Source: Bog-756 sp963831535
GTDB taxonomy: Bacteria; Actinomycetota; Acidimicrobiia; Acidimicrobiales; RAAP-2
Length of the DNA: 64,000 bases
NCBI GenBank assembly: GCA_963831535.1
Contig: CAWHQP010000003.1
Location: 248,001-312,000, forward strand
Direction: 5' to 3'
Part shown: positions 54,322 through 62,734 of the stretch, one piece after another
Position numbering within the stretch: position 1 is the stretch's first letter
Layout: the number at the start of each line of letters is the position of its first letter
Program-made: the position numbers and the translations under genes
The notes under the pieces: model-generated
The model's input: the letters and a program-made list of their open reading frames with translations, nothing else
Told to the model about the DNA's origin: nothing
Databases searched by the model: none

Positions 54322-55575
54322 ATGGTGATCCGCACCTACCCCCAGGTGCCCGTGGACCAGTGGGACGACGACCCCGCAACCGGCCGGGACCCCCGGCCGC
54401 CGGTGCCCGGGCGCCAGCTGTCGGCGGTGGTTCTGGCGGCGGGCGAGGGAACCCGGATGCGGTCGGCCCGCCCCAAGCCCCTGCACCGGCTGTGTGGTCG
54501 CCCGATGGTGCTCCACGTCCTCGACGCCCTGGCCCAGTTGTCGGTGACCCGGGTGGTGGTGGTGGTCGGGCACCGCGCCGAGTGGGTGACCAAGACCCTC
54601 GTCGAACACGCCCCCCCGGGGATGGCCATTGAGTTCGTGGAGCAGGTGGAGCAACGGGGAACCGGGGACGCCATGGCGGTGGCGCTGACCGGGCTGCCTG
54701 ACGACGAGGGAAGCGACGACGGGGATGTGGTCGTCCTTCCGGGCGACACACCCCTGCTCCGGCCGGCCACGCTGGCCACCCTGGTGTATCAGCACCGGAC
54801 CTCCGATGCCGCCGCCACCCTGCTCACCACCGAGCTCCCCGATCCCACCGGGTACGGCCGGGTCGTGCGGGGCCGGGACAACTCGGTGGCCCGGGTGGTG
54901 GAGCACGGCGACGCCACCGATGACGAGCTGGAGGTGCATGAGGTCAACACCTCCATCTACTGCTTCCGCCGCAGCGTCCTGGCGCCCTCCCTGCGCCGGT
55001 TGAGCCCGGCCAACGCCCAGGGGGAGTACTACCTGACCGACGTGGTCGGCGTCCTCTACGAGGCCGGCCACAAGGTGGGTTCAGTGGTGGTCGAGGACAC
55101 TATGGAGGTGGCCGGGGTCAACGACCGGGCCCAGCTGGCCGTGGCCGAGGCCGAGCTCCGCGACCGGATCAACGAGCGCTGGATGCGACGGGGTGTGACC
55201 ATGTGGGACCCGGAGCGGACCTACATCGACGTGGATGTGGAGCTGGAGCCGGACGTGGTCCTGTTGCCCGGAGTCATCCTGCAGGGTTCCTGTGTGATCG
55301 GCACCCATGCCGAGATCGGCCCCGAGACCCACCTGGTGGACACGGTGGTCGGCGAGGGAGCCACGGTGGCCTCCAGCGTCTGCCGACGTGCGGTCATCGG
55401 AGCCGATGCCCGCGTCGGACCGTTCGCCGTCTTGGACGAGGGGACCGAGGTGCCGCCGGGTGGAGTGGTGGACCGGGCCGGACCGGTTGGAGATCCGGGT
55501 CCCGACCGTCCCGGGGGTCATTCGGGTGAACGGTCGGTCGGTCGACCGGGTGATCCGGCCGGCGGGGGGGAGTAG
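54322..55575 (+). CDS. glmU: GlmU-like UDP-GlcNAc pyrophosphorylase with short acetyltransferase part
   Basis: 417 residues, shorter than the usual 450-490. The uridylyltransferase domain is complete: LSAVVLAAGEGTRMRSARPK, EQRGTGDAMAVAL, VVVLPGDTPLLRP and EVNTSIYCFRR. The C-terminal left-handed beta-helix begins (TYIDVDVELEPDVVLLPGV, IGTHAEIGPETHLVDTVVGE) but stops after about five hexapeptide turns. The part that normally holds the acetyltransferase His and acetyl-CoA site is missing and replaced by a Gly/Pro-rich tail. It is followed 10 nt later by prs, as in other actinobacteria. Either the protein is only a uridylyltransferase, or a late frameshift hides the end; no alternative frame gives recognisable sequence. 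Confidence 0.88.
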   Translation: MVIRTYPQVPVDQWDDDPATGRDPRPPVPGRQLSAVVLAAGEGTRMRSARPKPLHRLCGRPMVLHVLDALAQLSVTRVVVVVGHRAEWVTKTLVEHAPPGMAIEFVEQVEQRGTGDAMAVALTGLPDDEGSDDGDVVVLPGDTPLLRPATLATLVYQHRTSDAAATLLTTELPDPTGYGRVVRGRDNSVARVVEHGDATDDELEVHEVNTSIYCFRRSVLAPSLRRLSPANAQGEYYLTDVVGVLYEAGHKVGSVVVEDTMEVAGVNDRAQLAVAEAELRDRINERWMRRGVTMWDPERTYIDVDVELEPDVVLLPGVILQGSCVIGTHAEIGPETHLVDTVVGEGATVASSVCRRAVIGADARVGPFAVLDEGTEVPPGGVVDRAGPVGDPGPDRPGGHSGERSVGRPGDPAGGGE

Positions 55576-55585
55576 CGTCGTGGGT

Positions 55586-56557
55586 ATGGAATTCACCCCT
55601 CGCCGCCGCCTCGAACTGGTGTCGGGCCGCTCGCATCCCGAGTTGGCCCGGGACGTCGCCGCGCAGCTGGGGGTGACGCTGGGTGAGGCCAATCTCCGCG
55701 AGTTCGCCAACGGGGAGATCCACTGCCGGTTCGACACCTCGATCCGGGGCAGCGACGTCTTCATCATCCAGACCCACTGCGGACCGGTCAACGACTCCCT
55801 GATGGAGCACCTGATCATGATCGACGCGGCCAAGCGGGCCTCGGCCAAGCGGATCACCGCGGTGTGTCCCTACTACGGCTACTCCCGCCAGGACCGCAAG
55901 GCCTCGGGTCGCGAACCCATCACGGCCAAGCTGGTGGCCGACATGCTCTCGGTGGCCGGGGCCGACCGGGTGGTCAGCGTCGACCTCCACTCCGGACAGA
56001 TCCAGGGCTTCTTCAACGTCCCCTTCGATCATCTGACGGCGGCCCCGGTGCTGGTCGACTACCTGCGCACCCAACGCAATGACGATCTGGTGGTGGTGGC
56101 GCCCGACGCCGGTCGGGTGAAGGTGGCCGAGCGGTTCAGCCAGCACCTGACGGCCGATCTGGCCGTAGTGCACAAGCGGCGGCTCCGGGGTGTGGCCAAC
56201 CAGGTGGAGGCCCTCCACGTGGTCGGCGACGTGGAAGGTCGTCAGTGTGTGCTCATCGACGACATGATCGACACCGCCGGAACCATCGTGGCCGCCGCCG
56301 ATCTTCTGGTGGAGCGGGGTGCGGCCGAGGTGTGGTGCATGGCCACCCACGCCGTGCTCTCGGACCCGGCCGTGGACCGGCTCAAGAACTCGGCGCTGAC
56401 CAAGGTGGTGGTGACCGACACCCTCCCGGTGCCGCAGGACCGGCGCTTCGACAAGCTGGAGGTGCTGTCGGTGGCCAAGCTCATCTCCGACGCCATCGAC
56501 GCCGTGTTCGAAGACACGTCGGTCTCGGAGATCTTCGGTGGGGAGAACCTGGCCTGA
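55586..56557 (+). CDS. prs: Ribose-phosphate pyrophosphokinase
   Basis: A 323-residue PRPP synthase that makes PRPP from ribose 5-phosphate and ATP for nucleotide, His and Trp synthesis. Seen: REFANGEIHCRFDTSIRGSD, YYGYSRQDRKASGREPITAK (ATP flexible loop), VDLHSGQIQGFF, VVAPDAGRVKVAERF and the ribose-5-phosphate loop LIDDMIDTAGTI. ATG 55586 follows a GGGGGAG stretch and the glmU stop by 10 nt, so the two are probably one operon. Full length for the family. Confidence 0.96.
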   Translation: MEFTPRRRLELVSGRSHPELARDVAAQLGVTLGEANLREFANGEIHCRFDTSIRGSDVFIIQTHCGPVNDSLMEHLIMIDAAKRASAKRITAVCPYYGYSRQDRKASGREPITAKLVADMLSVAGADRVVSVDLHSGQIQGFFNVPFDHLTAAPVLVDYLRTQRNDDLVVVAPDAGRVKVAERFSQHLTADLAVVHKRRLRGVANQVEALHVVGDVEGRQCVLIDDMIDTAGTIVAAADLLVERGAAEVWCMATHAVLSDPAVDRLKNSALTKVVVTDTLPVPQDRRFDKLEVLSVAKLISDAIDAVFEDTSVSEIFGGENLA

Positions 56558-56615
56558 TTCATCGCCGTCGGTGGGATGCACGCCCGCAGAGGTGCCGGCC
56601 GTTGATCCGTCGTCG

Positions 56616-57251
56616 GTGCCGGAGTCTCCGGTGATCCGATCGGTGATGTTCGACTTCGGTGGCGTGATCACCTCGAGCCCCTTCGAGGCCTTCGCCCGCT
56701 ATGAACGGGAGACCGGACTGCCGGATGGCTTCATCCGTCGGGTGAACGCCACCGACCCCGACACCAACGCCTGGTCCCATCTCGAACGCGGCCACCTGGA
56801 CGTGGCCGGGTTCGCCGCCGCCTTCGAGGAGGAGGCCCTCCGGTTGGGTCACCGGGTGGACGGTCGCACCGTGCTCGGCATGCTCAGCGGCGACATCCGT
56901 CCGGCCATGGTCGATGCGGTGCGCCGGTGCAGCGAGCACTTCGCCACGGCGTGCGTCACCAACAACTTCGCCCTGGAGGATGTGGCCACGCCGCCGGAGG
57001 TCCTCGCCGTCTTCGATCTGTTCGATGTGGTGGTGGAGTCGCGGGTGGTCGGGATACGCAAGCCCGAGCCCCGGTTCTACGAGATGGCCTGCGAACTGGT
57101 GGACGTCTTCCCCAGGGAGGTGGTCTACCTCGATGATCTCGGTATTAACCTGAAACCGGCCCGGGCCATGGGCATGCACACCATCAAGGTCACCGATCCG
57201 GACGCGGCCTTGCGGGAGCTGTCGGCGGCCACGGGACTGAAGTTCGGCTGA
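56616..57251 (+). CDS. HAD-superfamily hydrolase (HAD-IA, ACAD10-like)
   Basis: About 211 residues. The nucleophile motif is VMFDFGGVITSS; in standard HAD phosphatases this reads DxD, but here the residue two after the first Asp is Gly (DFGGV), as in the epoxide-hydrolase/ACAD10-like N-terminal group. Later motifs are CVTNNFA, GIRKPEPRFYEMAC (Lys) and VYLDDLGINLKPARAMGM. Lack of the second Asp suggests it is not a classical phosphatase. I chose GTG 56616, close to the fold; a longer frame begins at 56538 inside prs. Substrate unknown. Confidence 0.85.
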   Translation: MPESPVIRSVMFDFGGVITSSPFEAFARYERETGLPDGFIRRVNATDPDTNAWSHLERGHLDVAGFAAAFEEEALRLGHRVDGRTVLGMLSGDIRPAMVDAVRRCSEHFATACVTNNFALEDVATPPEVLAVFDLFDVVVESRVVGIRKPEPRFYEMACELVDVFPREVVYLDDLGINLKPARAMGMHTIKVTDPDAALRELSAATGLKFG

Positions 57252-58091
57252 AGGGCGTCGAGCGGCGGGTGCATGGGGGATGCCCGGGCGGACCGGGGAG
57301 CACCCGTGCTGGCGGGGCCGATCGTGGCCGATGAGACGTGGATCGTGACCAGCGTGCCGATCGTGGTCCTTGGTTCGGCCCAATTCGGAGACGTGGAATG
57401 GAGAAGGTGAACCGTCACAGGTCCCATGAGCACGTCCGAACGCCGCCCACCAGGGGCTGATGGCGAAACCGACCAGCACCCGCCACGGCGAACTCGTTAC
57501 CCCTTGACGTCACCAGATAGATCGCCCAGGTCATGAGGCTCATGGCCACGGTCAGGACGGCGAGCAACCCGAGCGTGAGGCGATGCCATCGCCAGGTCAG
57601 GGCGCATTAAGGGCCAGACCCGGAGCACGGCGGCGGGACCTTGCTCGACGGATCTGACCGAAGCCCAGCATAAGGAGAACGCCGATTTCGCCATTCGGGC
57701 GCGCCACTCCCAGGGGGGGTGGGAGTGGGCGTCAGGTTGGGGGCTGGGCAGAATCTCAGTCCGCTGACCCCGCTCTATCGGCAGGTTCGGGGCGTACCTT
57801 GAGCGATTGGTGGGGATTTCCCTGACGGTCAATTCCCTACAACACCGCAGGTAGAGGGTTGGTCACGATGCACGTGAAACGGGAACACCTGTCGGATCGG
57901 TGACGACGGCTGCTCTGGTCGCCGGGCCGGGAATCGTGCAGGTGGTGGCCCTGTAGCCGTCCGAGCCCGGCCTCGTCTAGCATGGTGGGCCGTCAGCAGC
58001 GGTCCCGGTCTCGCTCGTCGGCACGCACCCCCGTTCCGTATCGTTCCGTCCGGCGCTGCGCCTGTATTCGCATCTTCCGAGGAGTTCCCGC
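57252..58091. other. Long intergenic region before rplY
   Basis: About 840 bases without a convincing gene. On the minus strand near 57420-57600 a hydrophobic stretch, LTLGLLAVLTVAMSLMTWAI, can be read, followed in another frame by VLVGFAISPWWAAFG. This may be the remnant or frameshifted form of a small two-helix membrane protein, but no start codon is clear. The right end holds the promoter and ribosome binding site (GAGGAG) of rplY. Confidence 0.4.
57978..57983 (+). promoter_or_regulatory. Candidate -10 box TAGCAT of rplY
   Basis: TAGCAT about 108 nt before the rplY ATG, which would give a leader of roughly 100 nt ending in GAGGAG. Long leaders are common for ribosomal protein genes. Confidence 0.35.
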
Positions 58092-58772
58092 ATGCCTGAA
58101 GTCACCCTCACCGCCGAAGCCGGACGCGTCACCGGATCGAGTTCGACGCGCCGCCTTCGGTCCGAAGGCAAGATCCCCGGCGTGGTCTACGGCCACGGGT
58201 CCGATCCCATCCCGGTGGCGGTGGTGGCCCGGGAGTTCCAGGTGGCCCTGTCGGGCGAAGCCGGCCTCAACACCCTCCTCTCCCTCCAGGTGGATGGGAC
58301 CAACTTCCTCACCCTGGCCCGGGACATCCAGCATCACCCGTTCAAGAACGTCGTCACCCACGTCGACTTCCAGATCGTGCGCCGCGATGAGGTGATCTCC
58401 GCGGAGATCCCGATCAACCTGATCGGCGAGGCCATCGAGGTCCACCACGGTGACGGCATCGTCGACCAGCAGCTCTTCACCCTGCAGATCAAGGCCAAGC
58501 CGGCCGACATCCCACCCTCTGTCGATCTCGACATCTCCGAGCTGACTATCGGCGCCTCGCTGCACGTCTCGGACATCGCCATTCCGCGTGGGGTGGAGCT
58601 CGAGACCGACATCGAGGCCACAGTGGTGGCCGGTCAGCCCCCGCGGGTCCAGACCAGCGACGACGCCGAGGCCGAAGCGGCTGCCGAAGCGGCCGGCGAA
58701 GCTGCCGGCGACGCCGGCGAAGCCGCCGACGCCGGATCCGGCTCCGACGCCTCCGAGTCCGCGGAGGGCTAG
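58092..58772 (+). CDS. rplY: 50S ribosomal protein bL25 (CTC/TL5 type)
   Basis: A 226-residue long-form bL25 that binds 5S rRNA. The N-terminal beta-barrel domain has the conserved RLRSEGKIPGVVYGHGSDPI; the C-terminal TL5-type domain follows (IPINLIGEAIEVHHGDGIVD, LHVSDIAIPRGVELETD). The last ~45 residues are Ala/Glu/Gly/Asp-rich, a low-complexity acidic tail usual in actinobacterial forms. ATG 58092 has GAGGAG upstream. It precedes pth, a conserved pairing. Confidence 0.95.
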   Translation: MPEVTLTAEAGRVTGSSSTRRLRSEGKIPGVVYGHGSDPIPVAVVAREFQVALSGEAGLNTLLSLQVDGTNFLTLARDIQHHPFKNVVTHVDFQIVRRDEVISAEIPINLIGEAIEVHHGDGIVDQQLFTLQIKAKPADIPPSVDLDISELTIGASLHVSDIAIPRGVELETDIEATVVAGQPPRVQTSDDAEAEAAAEAAGEAAGDAGEAADAGSGSDASESAEG

Positions 58773-58776
58773 GCCC

Positions 58777-58796
58777 TGCTCCGCAAGCGAGGAGCA
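58777..58796 (+). terminator. Hairpin between rplY and pth
   Basis: TGCTCC-(8 nt)-GGAGCA just after the rplY stop. No T-tract. It may attenuate rather than stop transcription into pth. Confidence 0.4.
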
Positions 58797-58835
58797 ACGG
58801 CGGAACCACGGAGGGGCACGCCGGTCGACCTGCTG

Positions 58836-59498
58836 GTGGTGGGCCTCGGGAACCCGGGCATCGAGTTCGTCAACACCCGTCACAACGCCGGTGCCGAGGT
58901 GGTGTCGGCCCTGGCCGAGCGACACCAGGGCCGTCTCCGGTCGGAGAAGGGCTTGCACGCCGAGGTGTGCGAAGTCCGGATCGGTGGTCGACGGATCCTG
59001 CTCGCCGTCCCCACCACGTTCATGAACGAATCCGGTCGGGCGGTCGCGCCCCTGGTCCGGCGGGCCGGCATCGACCACGTCGGCTCCGAGGCGAGCCGGG
59101 CTGGTGACCGGACCGGCGTGGCCGGTGACTCCCGGAGTGATCGGCGGGCCGAGCGTCTGATCGTGGTCCACGACGAACTGGATCTGCCGTCGGGCCGGGT
59201 CAAGCTCAAGGCCGGTGGGGGCAACGCCGGAAACAACGGGCTCAAGTCCATCGAGAGCCACCTGCATACCAACGGGTACCTGCGGGTGCGGGTGGGGATC
59301 GGCAAGCCTCCCGGTCGCCAGTCCGGTGCCGACTACGTGCTGAAGCGGCCGGGTGCGGCCGAGCGGGCCGTCCTGGACGTGGCCATCGAGGAGGCGGCCG
59401 ACGCGGTGGAGACGATCATCACCGAAGGTCTGGCCGCCGCCATGAACCGGGTCAACGCGTCGGACCGGGGGTCGCCGGAGTCGGGCGACACGCGGTGA
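58836..59498 (+). CDS. pth: Peptidyl-tRNA hydrolase
   Basis: About 220 residues; frees tRNA from stalled peptidyl-tRNA. Seen: VGLGNPGIEFVNTRHNAGAE with the catalytic His in TRHNAG, VPTTFMNESG, VVHDELDLPSGRVKLKAGGG and NAGNNGLKSIESHL. Between MNESG and HDELD there is an insertion of ~25 residues (GSEASRAGDRTGVAGDSRSD) not usual for the family. The start is uncertain. GTG 58836 is the first standard codon, but the normal N-terminus (xPVDLLVVGLGNPG) begins at an ACG at 58818 with GGAGGGG just upstream. Either a rare ACG start is used or one base is miscalled. Confidence 0.93.
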   Translation: MVGLGNPGIEFVNTRHNAGAEVVSALAERHQGRLRSEKGLHAEVCEVRIGGRRILLAVPTTFMNESGRAVAPLVRRAGIDHVGSEASRAGDRTGVAGDSRSDRRAERLIVVHDELDLPSGRVKLKAGGGNAGNNGLKSIESHLHTNGYLRVRVGIGKPPGRQSGADYVLKRPGAAERAVLDVAIEEAADAVETIITEGLAAAMNRVNASDRGSPESGDTR

Positions 59499-59639
59499 GC
59501 AGCGACGGGATCCGGCGGGCCATGGCACCCCAGGCCGAGGACCGCGTCGGCCCGGGGACACCGACGCCGCGGGACTGGAATCCCGCTGGCTGAGCGCGAG
59601 GAACGGCCGTGTCCGCTCGCTGCTCCTGTCCGGCCGCGG

Positions 59640-60096
59640 AGATTCCCGTCGTCTCCCCAGTACGGGGAATTGAGCCCAGTGAACATCGGGAAATGTCTGA
59701 CGTTGCGGGTGAGCAGATGGGCGTCGGCCCGCAGCACGGTGGCGGCGATGGCCAGGTCGGCGCCGTCGATGAAGCGATGGCTGGGTAGCCAGTGCTGTCC
59801 GAGCCCGGCGGCGCTCTCGGCAATCCCGGTATCAACAGGGTGCCAGATGAGGGTGGCCAGGAGCGAGCGGGTGGCGGTCTCCTGAGGAGCCCGCATCCCG
59901 GCCAGGACCTCCAGGCGGGTTATTTCGCTGGCATGGAGCGGTCCGTCGGCCCGCTCGCTCGGACCCGTAGACGGCTTCAACGGCGGACCGGATCTGGGAG
60001 GAGATCGATCGTCCGGCGCGCCGCCTCGGCGTCGAGGCGGCGGCGCTCCTCCGCGGTGAGCGATATCTGGGTACGTTGTGTGATGCAACTGTACAT
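59640..60096 (-). pseudogene. Decayed VapBC-type toxin-antitoxin module
   Basis: From ATG 60096 the first frame reads TQISLTAEERRRLDAEAARR, a ribbon-helix-helix antitoxin start. Its continuation, SISSQIRSAVEAVYGSERA, is in another frame. About 20 bases later a third frame gives the C-terminal two-thirds of a PIN-domain toxin: LHASEITRLEVLAGMRAPQE, then FIDGADLAIAATVLRADAHL and LTRNVRHFPMF. The PIN N-terminus with its first catalytic Asp (usually ~35-45 residues) is absent, so there is a real deletion, not only a frameshift. The 3' end of the toxin is not defined and may run into the region opposite pth. An inverted repeat overlaps the antitoxin start. Confidence 0.75.
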
Positions 60097-60100
60097 CACA
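60079..60100. promoter_or_regulatory. 22-bp inverted repeat at the antitoxin start
   Basis: TGTGATG-CAACTGTA-CATCACA, perfect 7-bp arms with an 8-bp spacer. It overlaps the start codon of the VapB-like antitoxin, a usual place for an autoregulatory operator. Confidence 0.55.
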
Positions 60101-60189
60101 TCGAGGCTCCCGACCCCTCCGGTCACCGGGTCACGTCCCCAGTCAACTCGGACCCGCTGGCCCCGAAGGGCGGCCCCGGATGAGGCCGG

Positions 60190-60195
60190 TACGAT
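60190..60195 (+). promoter_or_regulatory. -10 box TACGAT of the ABC exporter operon
   Basis: TACGAT eight nt before GTG 60204. This makes the leaderless GTG a better start than the ATG at 60180, which lies before the box. Confidence 0.5.
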
Positions 60196-60203
60196 GCGGT
60201 GCT

Positions 60204-61220
60204 GTGCCCGATGGCGATGATCATGACACCGCCATTGTGGTGGAGGGGCTGACCAAGTCCTACGGGAGTTTCGTCGCCGTGCGGGGCGTCGACTTCACGG
60301 TGGGCCGGGGCGAGGTGCTGGCGCTCCTCGGCCCGAACGGTGCCGGGAAGACCACCTCGGTGGAGATCCTCGAGGGCTACCGTAGGCGCGACGCCGGAAG
60401 GGTCTCGGTCCTCGGGGTCGACCCCGAGCGCCGTCCGCGTGGCCTGCGGGCCAAGGTGGGCATCGTCCTCCAGGAGTGTGCGGTCGACCCCTACCTGACC
60501 GTAACCGAGGCCGTGACCCAACGGGCCGGGCTCTATCCCACGCCCCGGCCGGTGGGGGAGGTCATCGAGCTGGTGGGCCTGGAGGCCAAGGCCCGCTCGA
60601 GGGTCAAGACGCTGTCCGGAGGCCAGCAGCGGCGGCTGGACCTCGGTCTCGCCCTGGTCGGCGATCCCGAGCTGATCTTCCTCGACGAGCCCACCACCGG
60701 GTTCGACCCCTCGGCCCGCCGGGAGGCCTGGGACGTGGTGCGGGGGCTGTGCGACGAGGGCCGCACCGTGGTACTCACCACGCACTACATGGACGAGGCC
60801 CAGGCCTTGGCCGACACCGTGGTGGTCATCGCCGCTGGGCGGGTGGTGGCCTCGGGATCTCCCGATACCCTCGGGGGACGGGACCACGGGGAGACCACCG
60901 TGCGTTTCGCCCTTCCTCCGGGGTGCGTCGTGGGCGACCTTCCCCTGCCCGATGGGCTGGCACCCGAGAGGCGCGGGGAGTTCGTGGAGTTCCGCATCGC
61001 TGAGCCCACCGCGGTGATCCATGCCCTCACCGGATGGGCACTCGAGCGCGGCGAGCTGCTGGACGGCCTGGTCGTCAACCGCCCGAGCCTGGAGGACGTC
61101 TACCTCGCACTCACCGGGGAAGGCGGCGGCGGGGCAGACGACGGGGGACCGGCAGGCGGGGGAAGGACCGGACCGCGAGGTACCGGGTCGAGTGCGTCGG
61201 TGCCGGGTGCGGAACCGTGA
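60204..61220 (+). CDS. ABC exporter ATP-binding protein (DrrA/CcmA type)
   Basis: A 338-residue ABC ATPase. Walker A is LLGPNGAGKT (residues ~41-50), signature LSGGQQRRLDLG (~137-148), Walker B LIFLDEP (~157-163), and the switch His is in LTTHYMDEA. The ~80-residue C-terminal part after the ATPase resembles the extra domain of drug/multidrug ABC-2 ATPases, and the final ~30 residues are Gly-rich. It powers the membrane protein encoded next, whose start overlaps its stop by GTGA. Substrate unknown (drug, lipid or polymer). Confidence 0.92.
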   Translation: MPDGDDHDTAIVVEGLTKSYGSFVAVRGVDFTVGRGEVLALLGPNGAGKTTSVEILEGYRRRDAGRVSVLGVDPERRPRGLRAKVGIVLQECAVDPYLTVTEAVTQRAGLYPTPRPVGEVIELVGLEAKARSRVKTLSGGQQRRLDLGLALVGDPELIFLDEPTTGFDPSARREAWDVVRGLCDEGRTVVLTTHYMDEAQALADTVVVIAAGRVVASGSPDTLGGRDHGETTVRFALPPGCVVGDLPLPDGLAPERRGEFVEFRIAEPTAVIHALTGWALERGELLDGLVVNRPSLEDVYLALTGEGGGGADDGGPAGGGRTGPRGTGSSASVPGAEP

Positions 61221-61978
61221 ACGACCTCCTGGTGGCCAAGAACCAGGTCCGCTACGAACAGCTGGCCTACTGGCGGAACCCGATGGCCGCGGTGTTCACC
61301 TTCATGTTCCCGGTGGTGTTCCTCATCGTGGTGGGCACGTCGGCGGGCAGCTCCCACGTGCCGGGCACCACCCTCCGTTACGACCAGTACACCGTGGTGG
61401 CCATGCTGGTGTTCGGACTCATCGCCGCCTGCTACACCAACCTGGCCATGGCCATCAGCCTCCGTCGGGACTCGGGCGTGCTCAAGCGGATGCGGGGTAC
61501 ACCCATCTCCATCGGCTCGTACTTCGGCGGCCTCATCGGCAGCGTGCTGATCAACGTGGCCATCCTGGCCGTCGTGGTGGTGGGCATCGGCATGGCCTTC
61601 TACCATCTGCACTTCCCCTACCACCCGGCCGCCGTGGTGCTGACCCTGCTGGTCGGCATCGTGACCTTCTGCGCGCTGGGCCTGGCGGTCACGGTGATCG
61701 TGCCCAACGCCGACGCCGCCCCCGCCGTGGTGAACGGGATCTACTTCCCCATCGTGTTCATCTCGGGTGTGTTCTACCCGCTGTCCAACGGGTCGGTCTT
61801 GTCGCGGATCGCCGACTGGTTTCCCGTCCGACATCTCATACTAGCCCTGGTGCGGGCGTTCGAGGGTGGCCCCGGTTCGGGACTGCAGGTCCACGACCTG
61901 AGCGTGATGCTCGTCTGGGCCGCCGCGGCCATGATCTTCACGGCCCGACGGTTCCGGTGGGAGCCCAAGCACAAGTAG
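61217..61978 (+). CDS. ABC-2 type transporter permease
   Basis: A 253-residue membrane protein with six segments, typical of ABC-2 permeases. Seen: QLAYWRNPMAAVFTFMFPVV at the first helix, DSGVLKRMRGTPIS in the cytoplasmic coupling loop, and GIYFPIVFISGVFYPLS near the C-terminal helices. GTG 61217 overlaps the ATPase stop, so both are made together. Exporter half; two copies would form a dimer with two ATPases. Confidence 0.92.
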   Translation: MNDLLVAKNQVRYEQLAYWRNPMAAVFTFMFPVVFLIVVGTSAGSSHVPGTTLRYDQYTVVAMLVFGLIAACYTNLAMAISLRRDSGVLKRMRGTPISIGSYFGGLIGSVLINVAILAVVVVGIGMAFYHLHFPYHPAAVVLTLLVGIVTFCALGLAVTVIVPNADAAPAVVNGIYFPIVFISGVFYPLSNGSVLSRIADWFPVRHLILALVRAFEGGPGSGLQVHDLSVMLVWAAAAMIFTARRFRWEPKHK

Positions 61979-62065
61979 TGGTAGGCGCAATTGACCGAGT
62001 TCTGTCCTGTCCAGGAATCACGAGGCGAAAGTCCCACTGAATCTCATGGGTGGCATCGCCAATCT

Positions 62066-62308
62066 ATGAGTGGGACATACCACGTAACGATGGGAGTTCG
62101 GGGCCGCCTGGTGGTCCTGACCGAGCTCCGGGCCCGGGTCGGTTGGGACGAAGGGACTCCGCTGGTGCTGGTGGAACGCCGGCCGGGTTGGCCTTTCTCA
62201 CCCGCACACAGTTGAGGTCGATGGTCCGACCTATCCGGCCTGGACCTGGTGGGCGAGTTGACCGCCGAGCGGCGTGATGAGGCGTCCGCCGGCGCTCCGC
62301 CGGCGTGA
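62066..62308 (+). pseudogene. AbrB/MazE-type antitoxin (two frame changes)
   Basis: 80 codons overall, the usual antitoxin size. Frame one gives TYHVTMGVRGRLVVLTELRA and GWDEGTPLVLVE, the AbrB swapped-hairpin domain. The middle, TPAGLAFLTRTQLRSMVR, is in a second frame. The end, DLSGLDLVGELTAERRDEAS, returns to frame one. The two indels compensate in length, and the stop overlaps the toxin GTG by GTGA, as in functional modules. Sequence error is therefore as likely as decay. Confidence 0.7.
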
Positions 62309-62668
62309 ATCTGTTCGACGTATCGGCTCTTGTGGGCCTTCCTGCAGGACGAGCAGGGTGCCGGTGTCGTGGTGCGGGCGTTGGACGACGGTGGGATCTG
62401 TGGGGAGGCCAACTGGTCCGAGGTGGCGCAGAGGGTGCTGGCCCAAGGGAGGGACCGGGAGCTGGCCCGAGCCCTGCTCACTGGCTAGGACCTTTGAGTC
62501 GAGCCGGTCGGTGCCGCCGACGCCGAAGGAGCCGCACGGCTGTGGCGCACCGGCGGTCGACTCTCGCTCGGTGACCGGCTGTGTCCGACCCCCCGAGGGC
62601 GGCTGGAGGCCACCGGCTGGACCGCCGACGCCACATGGGGGACCGGGGAATCGATCCGCCAGATCTGA
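62305..62668 (+). pseudogene. PIN-domain (VapC-like) toxin with frame changes
   Basis: About 120 codons, full length for VapC. GTG 62305 opens MNLFDVSAL with the first catalytic Asp. AFLQDEQGAGVVVRALDDGG, then EANWSEVAQRVLAQGRDREL, follow in a second frame. GAADAEGAARLWRTGGRLSL, then GDRLC, carry the second acidic site, and RLEATGWTADATWG the last Asp before the stop. At least two frame changes and one in-frame stop (near 62487) interrupt it. As read, no active RNase would be made. The preceding AbrB-type antitoxin is its partner. Confidence 0.7.
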
Positions 62669-62722
62669 TGGACCGGCTGTCCCACCGGCCCGCACCCCAC
62701 CGGCTCGGGACGCTGTCCCCGG

Positions 62723-62728
62723 TACCCT
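62723..62728 (+). promoter_or_regulatory. -10 box TACCCT of mfd
   Basis: TACCCT six nt before GTG 62735; leaderless start inferred. Confidence 0.5.
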
Positions 62729-62734
62729 GACGGG

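Noticed and set aside
57497..57832. A 111-codon minus-strand open frame
   Set aside because: Composition is Arg/Pro-rich without fold signs. The hydrophobic reading in the adjacent frame is more protein-like, but it has no start codon.
60180..60203. ATG at 60180 as the start of the ABC ATPase
   Set aside because: It precedes the -10 box at 60190; GTG 60204 fits the spacing seen at other genes.
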